Origin: an uncultured Burkholderiales bacterium
GTDB taxonomy: Bacteria > Pseudomonadota > Gammaproteobacteria > Burkholderiales > Thiobacillaceae
Direction of reading: 5' to 3'
Assembly: GCA_938038385.1 (NCBI GenBank)
Contig: CALHRD010000007.1
Coordinates: 1 to 56,488, forward strand
DNA length: 56,488 nucleotides
In this document: piece after piece, positions 34,699 through 45,147 of the stretch
Position numbering within the stretch: position 1 is the stretch's first letter
How the letters are laid out: each line of letters starts with the position of its first letter
Translations under genes and position numbers: made by a program
The notes under the pieces: model-generated
Database searches by the model: none
What the model was told of the DNA's origin: nothing
What the model saw: the letters and a program-made list of their open reading frames with translations, nothing else

Positions 34699-35664
34699 AT
34701 GAAGGAATACATCGTCTTCCTCGACCGCGCGACCCTCATCGCCGAGCTGCCCATTCCCGCCATCGAGCACACCTGGGTCGAGCACCCCGATACCCGGCCG
34801 GAGGAGGTGGGCGACGCCCTCTGGCGCGCCAGCATCGCCATCACCAACAAGGCGCCGATCACCGCCGCCGTGCTCGACGCCGCGCCCAAGCTGCGGCTGG
34901 TGGCGGTGGCCGCCACCGGGGTCAACAACGTCGACCTCGATGCCTGCCGGGAACGTGGGGTGGCGGTGACCAACATCCGCGGCTATGCCGAGCATACGGT
35001 GCCCGAGCACGTATTTATGCTGCTCCTGGCCATGCGCCGCAACCTCATCGCCTGGCGTAAGACGCTGAACGCCGGGGCCTGGCAGAGGGCGCGCGAGTTC
35101 TGCCTGTTCGACCACGAGATGCACGATCTCCACGGCTCCACACTGGGGCTGATCGGCCACGGCAGCATCGGCCGGGGGGTGGAGCGCCTCGCCCAGGCCT
35201 TCGGCATGGAGGTGCTGCTGGCCGAGCACAGGGACGCGGCCGCCTGCCGTCCCGGTTATATCCCCTTCGACGAGGTGCTCGCCCGCGCCGACCACCTCAG
35301 CCTGCACTGCCCCCTCACCGAAGCGACGCGCGGGCTGATCGGCGCGCGCGAATTCGGCCTGATGAAACGCAACGCCGTGCTCATCAACTGCGCGCGCGGC
35401 GGTCTCGTCGACGAGGCGGCCCTGGTCACGGCGCTCACCACCCGGCGCATCGCCGGCGCGGCCTTGGACGTGCTGGCGGTGGAACCTCCCGGCACAGGCA
35501 ACCCCCTGCTCGACCTGGATCTGCCCAACCTGCTCATCACGCCGCATGTGGCCTGGTCGAGCCGCGAGGCCATGCAGGCTCTGGGCGAGCAATTGATCCG
35601 CGTCATCGAGGCCTTCGTCGCCGGCCGGCCGATCAATCTCGTCGTGCCGCCGCCGTCGCCCTGA
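34699..35664 (+). CDS. D-2-hydroxyacid dehydrogenase (hydroxypyruvate/glyoxylate reductase type)
   Basis: This 321-residue NAD(P)-dependent enzyme has the nucleotide-binding GLIGHGSIGRGVERLA (about residues 150-165). The catalytic Arg lies in INCARGGLVDEAAL, the Glu in VLAVEPP and the His in ITPHVAWSS. Length and motifs fit glycerate dehydrogenase HprA-like proteins. It would interconvert hydroxypyruvate and D-glycerate or reduce glyoxylate. It lies 69 bp after the tartronate-semialdehyde-reductase-like gene, and both point to glycerate metabolism. Confidence 0.87.
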   Translation: MKEYIVFLDRATLIAELPIPAIEHTWVEHPDTRPEEVGDALWRASIAITNKAPITAAVLDAAPKLRLVAVAATGVNNVDLDACRERGVAVTNIRGYAEHTVPEHVFMLLLAMRRNLIAWRKTLNAGAWQRAREFCLFDHEMHDLHGSTLGLIGHGSIGRGVERLAQAFGMEVLLAEHRDAAACRPGYIPFDEVLARADHLSLHCPLTEATRGLIGAREFGLMKRNAVLINCARGGLVDEAALVTALTTRRIAGAALDVLAVEPPGTGNPLLDLDLPNLLITPHVAWSSREAMQALGEQLIRVIEAFVAGRPINLVVPPPSP

Positions 35665-35671
35665 AGCGCGG

Positions 35672-35701
35672 TTGCGCCCGTCCGCGGCCGGCGGCTAGAC
35701 T
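35672..35701 (+). promoter_or_regulatory. Sigma-70-like promoter for the RND efflux pair
   Basis: TTGCGC at 35672-35677 and TAGACT at 35696-35701 are 18 bp apart, 27 bp before the adaptor ATG. The -10 hexamer is identical to that proposed for hoxF. Confidence 0.45.
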
Positions 35702-35728
35702 GCCCGCGCCCATCCCTCCTCTCCCGCC

Positions 35729-36715
35729 ATGTCACGCATCGCTGCCCTGCTGTTCGTATGTGCCCTGCTGCCGAGCTTGCCGGCCCCGGCCGGGACGACC
35801 TGGGAGTCCCGGCCCCTGCGCGAGGTGGCGATCGCACCGGAGCGCACGGCCCAGGCCCAGGTGGTCTCGCTCAACACGACGCGCATGACCGCGGAGATCG
35901 CCGCCCCCATCCTGGCCCTGCCGGTGGAGCCGGGCCAGGTGGTCAGACGCGGCGAGGTGCTGGCCCGTCTGGATTGCCGCGACCACGAGCTCGCGGCCCG
36001 TCAGGCGGAGGCCCGGCTGGCGGCCGCTGAGGCGCGTTCACGCCTGGCCGCCCTGCAGCATGAACGGGCGCAGCGTCTCGTCAGTGAGAATTTCATCAGC
36101 CGCGACCTGCTCGACACCCGGCAGGCCGAGTACGATGCCGCGCGCGCGGCGCTGGCGGTGGAGCGCGCCGCCCTGGAGACCGCCCGGCGCCAGGTGGAAA
36201 AGTGTGTCGTGCGCGCCCCCTTTCCCGCCATCGTCAGCGAGCGTCTGGGCCAGGTCGGGGAGATGACGGCAGCGGGCAGCCCGCTGGTGGCGCTCATCGA
36301 CACCTCCCGTATCGAGGTGCGGGCGGAGGTGCAGGCGTCGGACGCCGGCTCGCTCGTGACGGCGCGTGATGCCCGCTTCACTCTCGACGGTGACACTTAC
36401 TCCCTGCGCCTGCTGCGGCTGTCGCCGGCCATCGATCCGGTCAGCCGACTGCGGCAGGCCCGCCTGCGCTTCAGCGGCCGGGCCGCCCCCGTCGGCGCGA
36501 GCGGGCGCCTGGTCTGGAGCGATGCCGCCCCGCACCTGCCAGCCGAGCTGCTGGTGCGTCGCGGCGGACGGCTGGGGGTATACGTCGAGAGCGGCGCCGG
36601 GCCGCGCTTCCACCCCCTGCCCATGGCTCAGGAGGGACGCCCGGCCCGCGCCGAGGGGCTGACGCCCGAGCGCCGCATCGTCGTGCGCGGCCAGGGCGCG
36701 CTCCAGGCCCCGTAG
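35729..36715 (+). CDS. RND efflux periplasmic adaptor
   Basis: The 328-residue membrane-fusion protein has a signal peptide (about 1-22). It has a lipoyl-type hybrid motif split in two (PILALPVEPGQVVRRGEVLA and CVVRAPFPAIVSERLGQVGE). A short alpha-hairpin between them is rich in Ala, Arg and Glu (about 85-150), and a beta-barrel part follows. It is smaller than AcrA because the membrane-proximal domain is brief. It should link the RND pump encoded 12 bp downstream to an outer-membrane channel, which is not encoded here. Confidence 0.88.
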   Translation: MSRIAALLFVCALLPSLPAPAGTTWESRPLREVAIAPERTAQAQVVSLNTTRMTAEIAAPILALPVEPGQVVRRGEVLARLDCRDHELAARQAEARLAAAEARSRLAALQHERAQRLVSENFISRDLLDTRQAEYDAARAALAVERAALETARRQVEKCVVRAPFPAIVSERLGQVGEMTAAGSPLVALIDTSRIEVRAEVQASDAGSLVTARDARFTLDGDTYSLRLLRLSPAIDPVSRLRQARLRFSGRAAPVGASGRLVWSDAAPHLPAELLVRRGGRLGVYVESGAGPRFHPLPMAQEGRPARAEGLTPERRIVVRGQGALQAP

Positions 36716-36727
36716 CGGGACGCGCGC

Positions 36728-39700
36728 ATGCCGCTCTACCAGGCCCTGCTGCGCAACCACCCGCTGGCCAACATCACCTTCCTGGTGGTGCTGGTGATGG
36801 GGCTGACCGCCTATCTCGGCATGCCGCGCGAGCAGGATCCGGAGGTCAACCTCAACTGGCTGGCCCTGGTCGCGGTGCTGCCCGGGGCCGGGGCCGAGGA
36901 CGTGGAGCGCAAGGTGACCGGCCCGCTCGAGGATGCCATCGCCCGCATCCCGGATATCCGCTTCATCTCCAGCACCAGCCGCGAGGGGGTGGTGAACATG
37001 CTGGTGCGTTTCCGCGACATCCCGCCGCAGCAGTTCGACAAGCGGGTCACCGATCTCAGGCGCGAGGTACAGGCGGCGGCCGACCGCGATCTGCCGGCGG
37101 AGGTCAAGTCGCCGGAGGTCTACGAGATCACCACCTCCAGCGGTTTTCCCACCGCCATGGTGCTGATCCGCGGCCGTGCCTTCGACGAGACCCTGCGCCG
37201 CGAGTCCCGGCGCATCAAAGAGGAGATCGAGCGCATGGCGGGGGTGGACCGGGTGTTCGCCACGGGGCTCTCCGACCCCGAGCTGCGCGTGAGTTTCCGG
37301 CCCGAGGCCCTGGCGGCGCGCGGGCTCACTGCGGCCGACCTGGCCGACTCGGTGGCGCGATGGTTCCAGGACACCTCTGCCGGCCGTGCCCGGGTTGAGA
37401 ACAGCGAATGGTTGCTGCGCGTGCTGGGACAGCAGGTCGATGCCGATTACCTGGCCGGCCTCACCGTGTTCTCGCCGCGCGCGCCGGCGCGCGCCGTCCC
37501 GCTGGAGGCGGTGGCCGCGGTCGAGCGTGCGCGCGAGAAACCCGCGAGCCTGGTCTCGCAGTTGGGGGAGCCGGCGGTGCTGCTGGCGCTGAACAAGAAG
37601 TCCTACACCAACACCCTGGAGTTGGTGACCCGCATCCAGGCCTATCTCGACGCCCAGAACGCGGCGCTCGCCGGGCAGGGCATCGAGCTCGGCCTGCTCG
37701 ACGACCAGACCATCCCCACGCGTCAGGCCATCGCCGTGATGCAGAACAATGCCGCCCAGGGCTGGGTGATGGTGATGCTGGTCGCCTGGCTGTTTCTCGG
37801 CAGCCGCATGGCCTTGCTGGTCGGGCTGGGCATCCCGTTCGCCCTGGCCGGAACGTTCTGGATCCTGCATGCGGGCGGATGGACGCTGAACATGAGCGTA
37901 TTGCTGGGTGCCATCATCGCCCTCGGCATGCTGGTGGACGATGCGGTGGTGATCCTGGAGGACATCTACTACCGCATGGCACGCGGGGCGCGGGCCGTGG
38001 ATGCGGCGCTGCAGGCGGTGGCCAGTGTGGGCCTGCCGGTGCTGGCGGCGGTGCTCACCACCATGGCCGCCTTCCTGCCGCTGATGCTCATGACCGGCAT
38101 CGTCGGCGATTTCATGCGCGTGGTGCCCCTGGTGGTGACCCTGGCCCTTGCCCTGAGCCTGGTGGAGGCATTCTGGATGCTGCCCACCCACGTCGCCCTG
38201 CTCAGTCCGGACTTCGCCCGGCCCAGCCGCCTGCACGCCCCGCGCACGCGCCTCCTGCACGCCCTGCGGGTGACTTATGCCCGCTGGCTGTTGCGCGCCC
38301 TGCGTCACCCCATCGTCGCCATGCTCCTGATCCTGGCCTTGTTCACCGGCGCCATCGGCGCCCTGGCCGGCGGGCTGGTACGGCTGCAGTTCTTCGCCTT
38401 CGATCCCCTGCGCATCTTCTATGTCAGCCTGGACATGCCGGCCGGTACGGCCATCGACGTCACCCTCGAGGAGGTCGAGCGGCTGGAGCGGGCGATCCGC
38501 CCCCAGCTGCGCGCGGGTGAACTGCGCGGCATGGCCAGCTATGCCGGGGTGAAGTACACCGAGACCGAGCCCCTCTACGGCGACGCCCACGGCCAGGTGG
38601 TGGTGTCGCTCAACGCGCGCGAGGGCGACATGCGCGGCACCGATGAGATCGTCGAGACCGTGCGCCGCGACCTCGGCGCGCGCACCTGGGCCGGAGAGGT
38701 CACCTACACCGTGATCTCCGGCGGCCCCCCGCCGCAGCCGGCGATCAAGGTCCGGCTCAAGGGCGACGACTACGACCGGCTGCGCGCCGCCGCCGACGCG
38801 CTCAAGGCGCGCATGCGCGCACTGCCCGCGGTGCGCGATGTGACCGACGACGACCTGCCGGGGCGGCGGGAGCTGATTCTTACCGTCGATGCCGAGGCCA
38901 TCCGTGCCGCCGGCATGGACCCCGGGCTGGTGGCCCGTCTGGTGCGTCTGCACGCGGATGGCGAGATCGTCGCCGAGGCGCGCCATCAGGGCGACAAGGT
39001 CGAGGTGAGGGTGCGCGGTGTCGAGCGCACCCTGGCGGACGTACGCCAGGCCCTGGACGACCCTGTGGCCCTTCCCGGCGGCGGTACCACCACGCTGGGT
39101 GCCCTGGTCGACGTCAGCGTGCGCGAGGCGCGCGCGGCGGTGAAGCACTACGACCTGCGTCGCGCCATCACCCTCGAGGGCGACCTCGACAAGGCGGTCA
39201 TGGACACGCTGACCGCCAACCGGCGCATCCAGGCCCTTTGGGCGGAGATGGCCGCCCGGCATCCGGGTGTTGTCATCGACTTCTCCGGCGAGCTCGACGA
39301 CATCCAGGAGAGCCTGAACGCGATGGGCCCGCTCTTCCTGCTCGGCCTGGGGCTCATCTATCTCATCCTCGCCGCCCAGTTCCGCAGCTATTTCCAGCCC
39401 CTGCTGATCCTGGCCACCGTGCCCATGGCCTTCACCGGCGTGATTTTTGGCCTCGTGGTGAGCGGCAACCCCCTGAGCCTGTACACCCTCTACGGCGTCA
39501 TCGCGCTCACCGGCATCGCGGTGAACGCCGCCATCGTGCTGATCGACGCCGCCAACCGCCGGCGCGCCGCCGGCATGAGCGTGCTGCACGCCATCGTCTA
39601 TGCCGCCCGCCGCCGGGTGGTGCCCATCCTCATCACCACCCTCACCACCATCGGCGGCCTGCTCGCCCTGGCTTTGGGCTTGGGCGGCGAGTCGCTGCTC

Positions 39701-39835
39701 TGGGGACCGGTGGCCGTGGCCATCGTCTGGGGCCTGGCGGTGTCGACGCTCCTGACCCTGTTCGTGATCCCGCTGCTCTACCGTTTGTTCATGGGCCTGG
39801 GCGCGGCACGCCGTCGTGCATTGGCGGAGCCCTGA
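36728..39835 (+). CDS. RND-family efflux pump permease
   Basis: The 1035-residue pump has twelve membrane helices and two large periplasmic loops in the usual twofold repeat. The proton-relay Asp pair is present in helix four (ALGMLVDDAVVILEDI), so it belongs to the drug/organic-solute (HAE-like) branch rather than the heavy-metal branch. The substrate is unknown. It separates the two dehydrogenases from the glycerate kinase gene, which begins 1 bp after its stop. The whole stretch may thus be one transcript. Confidence 0.92.
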   Translation: MPLYQALLRNHPLANITFLVVLVMGLTAYLGMPREQDPEVNLNWLALVAVLPGAGAEDVERKVTGPLEDAIARIPDIRFISSTSREGVVNMLVRFRDIPPQQFDKRVTDLRREVQAAADRDLPAEVKSPEVYEITTSSGFPTAMVLIRGRAFDETLRRESRRIKEEIERMAGVDRVFATGLSDPELRVSFRPEALAARGLTAADLADSVARWFQDTSAGRARVENSEWLLRVLGQQVDADYLAGLTVFSPRAPARAVPLEAVAAVERAREKPASLVSQLGEPAVLLALNKKSYTNTLELVTRIQAYLDAQNAALAGQGIELGLLDDQTIPTRQAIAVMQNNAAQGWVMVMLVAWLFLGSRMALLVGLGIPFALAGTFWILHAGGWTLNMSVLLGAIIALGMLVDDAVVILEDIYYRMARGARAVDAALQAVASVGLPVLAAVLTTMAAFLPLMLMTGIVGDFMRVVPLVVTLALALSLVEAFWMLPTHVALLSPDFARPSRLHAPRTRLLHALRVTYARWLLRALRHPIVAMLLILALFTGAIGALAGGLVRLQFFAFDPLRIFYVSLDMPAGTAIDVTLEEVERLERAIRPQLRAGELRGMASYAGVKYTETEPLYGDAHGQVVVSLNAREGDMRGTDEIVETVRRDLGARTWAGEVTYTVISGGPPPQPAIKVRLKGDDYDRLRAAADALKARMRALPAVRDVTDDDLPGRRELILTVDAEAIRAAGMDPGLVARLVRLHADGEIVAEARHQGDKVEVRVRGVERTLADVRQALDDPVALPGGGTTTLGALVDVSVREARAAVKHYDLRRAITLEGDLDKAVMDTLTANRRIQALWAEMAARHPGVVIDFSGELDDIQESLNAMGPLFLLGLGLIYLILAAQFRSYFQPLLILATVPMAFTGVIFGLVVSGNPLSLYTLYGVIALTGIAVNAAIVLIDAANRRRAAGMSVLHAIVYAARRRVVPILITTLTTIGGLLALALGLGGESLLWGPVAVAIVWGLAVSTLLTLFVIPLLYRLFMGLGAARRRALAEP

Positions 39836-39836
39836 G

Positions 39837-41111
39837 ATGTCCGACGCCCGCGAGCTGCTGCGTCAAGCCTTCCTCGCCGGGGTGGCGGCCGTGCAGGCCC
39901 CGGCGCTGCTGGCTGCCCACCTCCCGCCGCCGCCGGCGGGACGCACCCTGGTGGCGGGGGCCGGCAAGGCGGCCGCAGCCATGGCGGCGGCGGTGGAGGC
40001 GGCCTACGGCAGCGAGGTCCGGCTCGAGGGGCTGGCGGTCACCCGTCACGGCCACGGCCTGCCGACGCGGCGGATACTGGTGGCAGAGGCGGGCCATCCC
40101 CTGCCGGACACGCATGCCCTGCGGGCGGCGGCGGCGATCCTGCGCCTGGTCGAATCGGCAGGGCCGGACGATCGTGTCCTCGGCCTGATCTCCGGCGGCG
40201 GCTCCAGTCTGCTGACCCTGCCCGCCGAGGGGCTCGCGCTGGAGGACGTCAAGGCCGTCACGCGAGCGCTGCTCGCCTGTGGCGCGCCCATCGCCGGGAT
40301 CAACTGCGTGCGCAAACACCTCACGAGGACCCTGGGCGGCCGGCTGGCGGCGGCGAGTCGTGCCCCGGTGCTGGCGTTGCTGATCTCCGACGTGGTGGGC
40401 GACGACCCGGCGGTGATCGCCTCCGGACCCTTCGCCCCCGACCCGACCACCCATGCCGATGCCTTGGATGTGCTCGCGCGTTGGGGTGTGACGCCGCCGG
40501 CTGCGGTCAGGGAACACCTGCAGCGGGGTGCACGGGGCGAGCTGCCCGAGACGCCCAAGCCGGGGGCGGCCTGTTTCGCCCGTGTGGAGAACCGCGTCAT
40601 CGCCAGCGGCCGCACTGCGCTCGAGGCGGCGGCCGCGTTCCTGCGCGCGCGGGGCGTCACACCGGTGATCCTGGGCGACACGGTGGAAGGGGAGGCGCGC
40701 GAGGTGGCCGCGGTGTTTGCGGCCCTCGCACGCGAGGTCCGTCTGCACGCATCGCCCTGGACGCCACCGGTCGTCCTGCTCTCGGGCGGCGAGACCACCG
40801 TGACGGTGCGCGGCAGGGGACGCGGCGGGCGCAATGCCGAATTCGCCCTGGCACTGGCGGTGAGGCTGGGGGGGCTCGATGGGGTGTATGCGCTCGCCGC
40901 CGACACCGACGGCATCGACGGCAGCGAGGACAATGCCGGGGCGTGGGTCACGCCGGATACGCTCGCACGCGCTGCGGCGCGGGGTTTGGATGCTCGTGCG
41001 CACCTGCAGGACAACGACGCCTACGGCTTTTTCGCGGCCCTGGGCGACCTGCTGGTCACCGGGCCGACGCGGACTAATGTAAACGACTTTCGGGCGATCC
41101 TGATAACCTGA
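39837..41111 (+). CDS. Glycerate 2-kinase (DUF4147/MOFRL type)
   Basis: The 424-residue protein starts at ATG 39837, in TGAGATG right after the pump gene. It has the DUF4147 N-terminal domain (GAGKAAAAMAAAVE, ISGGGSSLL, CVRKHLT) and a MOFRL C-terminal domain (LLSGGETTVTVRGRGRGGRN, DTDGIDGSEDNAGAWV). It phosphorylates D-glycerate to 2-phosphoglycerate, the final step in which salvaged glyoxylate carbon enters central metabolism. Its 3' end overlaps the convergent SAM-hydrolase gene by 38 bp. Confidence 0.93.
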   Translation: MSDARELLRQAFLAGVAAVQAPALLAAHLPPPPAGRTLVAGAGKAAAAMAAAVEAAYGSEVRLEGLAVTRHGHGLPTRRILVAEAGHPLPDTHALRAAAAILRLVESAGPDDRVLGLISGGGSSLLTLPAEGLALEDVKAVTRALLACGAPIAGINCVRKHLTRTLGGRLAAASRAPVLALLISDVVGDDPAVIASGPFAPDPTTHADALDVLARWGVTPPAAVREHLQRGARGELPETPKPGAACFARVENRVIASGRTALEAAAAFLRARGVTPVILGDTVEGEAREVAAVFAALAREVRLHASPWTPPVVLLSGGETTVTVRGRGRGGRNAEFALALAVRLGGLDGVYALAADTDGIDGSEDNAGAWVTPDTLARAAARGLDARAHLQDNDAYGFFAALGDLLVTGPTRTNVNDFRAILIT

Positions 41112-41820
41112 CCGGCTCGCCCACCTGGAGCGCCAGCAGCGCCGCCGCGCTGGCACGGTTGGCGGCGATCTCCACCAGGCCGGCGCTGTTGACGTACCAG
41201 AACGGCGTGCCCTTGGGCGCCTCGGCGAACACGCGGTGATGGGGCAGGGTGCGGCCCTTGACCTCCAGATCGGCCCCCGGCATGAGGCCGCCGCGAATGC
41301 CGGTCCAGGCATTGCCGTAACGGTCGATGTGGATGACGCGCGGCAGGTCGGCGGGGTCGAACTGCACCGTGGGCGCATCGACCGGGGTGAGCCAGTCGGC
41401 GGGAAAGGGGCCGCTGGCCAGCGCCGCCGCCACCGGAGCGAACAGGTCGCGGCCGTGGAAGGTGTCGGAAAGCCGCTGCGGCCGCCAGACTATGCGCCAG
41501 TGGCGCGCCGCCGCGGCGCGCGCCGCGACGATGCTCAAAAGCCCGTTGTCCGGGCCGATGTACCAGCGTCCGTCGGCCTGCACCACCAGGGTCTCGCGCG
41601 GCGTGCCCACGCCGGGATCGACCACGGCCAGGAAGACGCTGCCGGCTGGGAAGGGGTCCACCAGGGCGGCGAGCAGTTGCGCACCGGCGTGGGCGTTGAA
41701 GGCGGGCACGTCGTGCATCAGATCGATGACCGGTACGCCCGGCGCCTGCTGGGCCAGCACGGCCTTGACCTGGCCGACGTAGGGATCGGCCCAGCCGTAG
41801 TCGGTGAACAGCACCAGCAT
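41074..41820 (-). CDS. SAM hydroxide adenosyltransferase (DUF62)
   Basis: The 248-residue protein is related to SAM-dependent fluorinase and chlorinase. It has the hydrolase-type signatures LFTDYGWADPYVGQVK (SAM-binding Asp), VFLAVVDPGVGTPR, IGPDNGLLS and the Arg/His-containing FHGRDLFAPVAA. It splits S-adenosylmethionine to adenosine and methionine with water. Its physiological role is unclear. It lies 3 bp after glyS on the same strand and overlaps the glycerate kinase gene tail to tail. Confidence 0.9.
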   Translation of the reverse strand: MLVLFTDYGWADPYVGQVKAVLAQQAPGVPVIDLMHDVPAFNAHAGAQLLAALVDPFPAGSVFLAVVDPGVGTPRETLVVQADGRWYIGPDNGLLSIVAARAAAARHWRIVWRPQRLSDTFHGRDLFAPVAAALASGPFPADWLTPVDAPTVQFDPADLPRVIHIDRYGNAWTGIRGGLMPGADLEVKGRTLPHHRVFAEAPKGTPFWYVNSAGLVEIAANRASAAALLALQVGEPVRLSGSPESRLH

Positions 41821-41823
41821 GCT

Positions 41824-43911
41824 TCAGGCGCGCTGCGGCGCGAGCTGGCCGATGTCGGCCACGCAGTTCATGATCTGGGCGAGCCGACCGAGCAGGGCCA
41901 GCCGGTTGGCCCGCAGCAGGGGCTCGTCCACCATCACCATGACCTGGTCGAAGAAGCGGTCCACGGCCGGGCGGGTGGTGGCCAGTTCGCACAGGGCGCC
42001 GGTGTAGTCCAGCCCCACCAGGCGGGCCTCCACTTTGGGCTGGACCGCCAGCAGGGTCTCATAGAGCCGTTGCTCGGCGTCTTCCTGAAGGAGGGCCGAG
42101 TCGATGTCGGCGCCCGCCTCGCCGGCCTTCTTCAGCAGATTCTGGATGCGCTTGTTGGCGGCGGCGAGGGAGTCCGCCTCCGGCAGCCGGCGGAATTCCG
42201 CCACTGCGGCGAGCCGGGCCGGCACCCGGTCGATGCGCGTGGGCTGCTGCACCACCACCGCCTCGACCTCATCCGGGGCATGGCCGCGCTCGCGCAGATA
42301 GACCCGCAACCGCTCGAGCATGAACTGGAACACGTCCACCGGGGTGCTGTCGGCGACCTGCTCGCGGTCGTATTGGGCGTGGGCCAGGCGCAGCAGCTGC
42401 ATCAGGTCGAGCGGCAGCCCCGCCTCCAGCAGCATGCGCAGCACGCCCAGGGCGGCCCGGCGCAGGGCGAAGGGGTCCTTGTCGCCGGTGGGCGGCAGGC
42501 CGATGCCGAAGATGCCGGTGAGCTGATCCAGCCGGTCGGCCAGGGCCACCGCCAGGGCCAGGTTGCCCTCGGGCAGCCGGTCGCCGGCGAAACGCGGGCG
42601 GTAATGGCTCTCGATGGCCTCGGCCACGCGCGCGTCCTCGCCGTCGTGCAGGGCATAGTAGCGGCCCATGACCCCCTGCAGCTCGGGGAACTCGCCCACC
42701 ATGTCGGTCACGAGGTCGGCCTTGGCGAGCTGCGCGGCGCGGGCGGCGAGGCCCTCGTCGGCCTGCAGCTCGCGGGCGATGGTGGAGGCCAGACGCACCA
42801 GGCGTCTGACACGATCGCCCTGGCTGCCGAGGCGGTTGTGATAGACGACCTCGTCCAGCCGCGGCAGGCGTGCCTCCAGGCGGGTTTTGCGGTCCTGGTC
42901 GTAGAAGAACCGGGCGTCCGCCAGCCGGGCGCGCAACACGCGCTCGTTGCCATGCACGATGAGCTCGGGCGCGGGGGCCTCCAGGTTGGCCACCAGCAGG
43001 AAGCGCGGCAGTAGCTTGCCGTTGGCGTCCAGCAGCGGGAAGTAGCGCTGATGGCTCTGCATGGACAGGATCAGGCACTCCTGCGGGACGGCCAGGAAGG
43101 CGGCGTCGAACGCACCCTTCAGCACCACCGGCCACTCGGTCAGGGCCGTGACCTCATCCAGCAGGGCCTCGGGCATGAGGACCTGCTCCGCTCCAGCAGT
43201 GGCTTCGAGCGCGGCGCGGATGCGTGCGCGGCGCACGGCGAAGTCCGGCTCCACCCGGCCCCGACTGCGCAGGGTGTCGGCATAGGCCTCGGCCGTGGCG
43301 ATTTCGATCCTGCCCTCGCCCATGAAGCGATGACCGCGGGTCAGGCGACCGGCCTCGAGCCCGAACAATGCACAGGGCAGGACCCCGGCGCCATGCAGGG
43401 CGACGATGCCGTGCACGGGACGCACGAATTCGGCCTCGCCCGCTCCCCAGCGCATCAGCTTGGGGATGGGCAGTTTGCGCACCGCCTCTTCGACGAGACC
43501 GCGCAGGCATTCGGCGAGCTGCCGTCCCTGGGCGGTGTGGCGGTGGAAGAGGGTCTCGCTCTTGCCGTCCAGACGCCGCTCGAAGGCGGCGACCGCCTCG
43601 ACCGTCAGACCCTTGGCGGCCAGTTTTTTGAGCAGGGCCGGTGTGGGCCGCCCGTCCGCGTCCAGGGCCACGGCCACCGGCATGATCTTCTCGGTGACCG
43701 TTTCGTCCGGGGCCTGCGCTCGCACGCCGCGCACGCTCACGGCGAGCCGCCGCGGCGTGGCGTACCAGCTCCAGGCCGCGTCCGGTTCGAGCAGATGATC
43801 GCGCGCCAGGCCGGCGTGGATCTGGCCGGCGAAGGTCTCGCCCAGGCGTGGCAGGGCCTTGGGCGGCAGCTCCTCGGTCAGGAGCTCGATGAGCAGGGTG
43901 TCTGGCTTCAT
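41824..43911 (-). CDS. glyS: Glycine-tRNA ligase beta subunit
   Basis: The 695-residue GlyS starts at ATG 43911, overlapping the glyQ stop by 4 bp ([20 protein letters not shown]). The open frame further upstream is out of register with glyQ. Family blocks include [51 protein letters not shown] and the C-terminal anticodon-binding-like region ([17 protein letters not shown]). It supports tRNA binding for the alpha2-beta2 bacterial enzyme. Confidence 0.96.
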   Translation of the reverse strand: MKPDTLLIELLTEELPPKALPRLGETFAGQIHAGLARDHLLEPDAAWSWYATPRRLAVSVRGVRAQAPDETVTEKIMPVAVALDADGRPTPALLKKLAAKGLTVEAVAAFERRLDGKSETLFHRHTAQGRQLAECLRGLVEEAVRKLPIPKLMRWGAGEAEFVRPVHGIVALHGAGVLPCALFGLEAGRLTRGHRFMGEGRIEIATAEAYADTLRSRGRVEPDFAVRRARIRAALEATAGAEQVLMPEALLDEVTALTEWPVVLKGAFDAAFLAVPQECLILSMQSHQRYFPLLDANGKLLPRFLLVANLEAPAPELIVHGNERVLRARLADARFFYDQDRKTRLEARLPRLDEVVYHNRLGSQGDRVRRLVRLASTIARELQADEGLAARAAQLAKADLVTDMVGEFPELQGVMGRYYALHDGEDARVAEAIESHYRPRFAGDRLPEGNLALAVALADRLDQLTGIFGIGLPPTGDKDPFALRRAALGVLRMLLEAGLPLDLMQLLRLAHAQYDREQVADSTPVDVFQFMLERLRVYLRERGHAPDEVEAVVVQQPTRIDRVPARLAAVAEFRRLPEADSLAAANKRIQNLLKKAGEAGADIDSALLQEDAEQRLYETLLAVQPKVEARLVGLDYTGALCELATTRPAVDRFFDQVMVMVDEPLLRANRLALLGRLAQIMNCVADIGQLAPQRA

Positions 43912-44918
43912 GGTTTCAGGGGCGGCATGGCCTGGTCGGTAGGCGACAGGGCACGTTCCTGCCGGAGACGTTCGATGTTCGCGCGCGTCTCGAGGTCGAT
44001 CCACGGCTCGCTGCCGTCCAGCCGCAGCATGGGGAAGCCCAGGGCCGCGCGCGCCGCGTGGTAGGCATGCGCCACCCGTCGCGCCAGGGCGCGCACGCGA
44101 CCGATGTAGGCCGCCCGCTCGGTGACCGAGATGGCGCCGCGCGCATCGAGCAGGTTGAAGGTGTGCGAGCACTTCATCACCATCTCGTAGGCGGGCAGCG
44201 GCAGTCCTGTGTCCATCAGCCGGTTGGCCTCCGCCTCGTAGTCGTTGAACTGCTGGAACAGCCACCGGGTGTTGCTGTGTTCGAAGTTGTAGCGCGACTG
44301 CTCGACCTCGTTTTGGTGGAAGACGTCGCCATAAAGCACGCGCGGCGTGCCGTGGTCACCGATCGTTACGCCGGGGGCGTATTCCAGGGCAAAGACGTTT
44401 TCCACCCCCTGCAGGTACATGGCCAGGCGCTCCAGACCGTAGGTGATCTCGCCCAGCACCGGCCGGCACCTGAGCCCGCCGACCTCCTGGAAGTAGGTGA
44501 ACTGGGTCACCTCCATGCCATTGAGCCACACCTCCCAGCCCAGTCCCCAGGCGCCGAGTGTGGGCGATTCCCAGTCGTCCTCGACGAAGCGGATGTCGTG
44601 ACGGGCGGGATCGATACCCAGGGCGCGCAGCGAATCGAGATAGAGGTCCTGGATGTCGTCCGGCGAGGGTTTGAGCACCACCTGGAACTGGTAATAGTGC
44701 TGCAGGCGGTTGGGGTTCTCGCCATAGCGGCCGTCCTTCGGCCGGCGCGAGGGCTGCACGTAGGCGGCGCGCCAGGGTTCCGGCCCCAGGGCGCGCAGGA
44801 AGGTGGCGGTATGGAAGGTGCCGGCCCCCACCTCGATGTCGTAGGGCTGCAGGATGACGCAGCCCCTATCCCCCCAGTAGTGCTGGAGGCTGAGGATGAT
44901 GTCCTGGAAGGCGGGCAT
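43908..44918 (-). CDS. glyQ: Glycine-tRNA ligase alpha subunit
   Basis: The 336-residue catalytic subunit starts at ATG 44918 ([20 protein letters not shown]). The frame stays open another 100 codons upstream without similarity. Conserved segments are [54 protein letters not shown] and [26 protein letters not shown] box about 30 bp upstream (44947-44952, minus strand) may be its -10 element. Confidence 0.96.
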   Translation of the reverse strand: MPAFQDIILSLQHYWGDRGCVILQPYDIEVGAGTFHTATFLRALGPEPWRAAYVQPSRRPKDGRYGENPNRLQHYYQFQVVLKPSPDDIQDLYLDSLRALGIDPARHDIRFVEDDWESPTLGAWGLGWEVWLNGMEVTQFTYFQEVGGLRCRPVLGEITYGLERLAMYLQGVENVFALEYAPGVTIGDHGTPRVLYGDVFHQNEVEQSRYNFEHSNTRWLFQQFNDYEAEANRLMDTGLPLPAYEMVMKCSHTFNLLDARGAISVTERAAYIGRVRALARRVAHAYHAARAALGFPMLRLDGSEPWIDLETRANIERLRQERALSPTDQAMPPLKP

Positions 44919-45147
44919 GTTCGGGTGATGGAGACGAAGATATGGGATTGTAACCGGTCGCGGGGGTTCGTTCCGAGCGCGGGCGGCTGGCGAGGTGTCG
45001 AAAGCTCGACGGATTGACGCCCATTCCGACGCCGCTGACATGGTAGTGCCGTCCAGACAAAACCCGAGGCGCGCAGTCAGCCCCGGCTCGTCCCGGCGGC
45101 TGCCATGCTTCGCACACAGTATGCACCACGGCCAGATGCAATGGGTG

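Noticed and set aside
36038-39589. 1183-codon open frame on the minus strand
   Set aside because: It is exactly antisense to the RND pump, has His/Gln/Gly-rich composition without domains, and is a normal by-product of high GC and codon bias.
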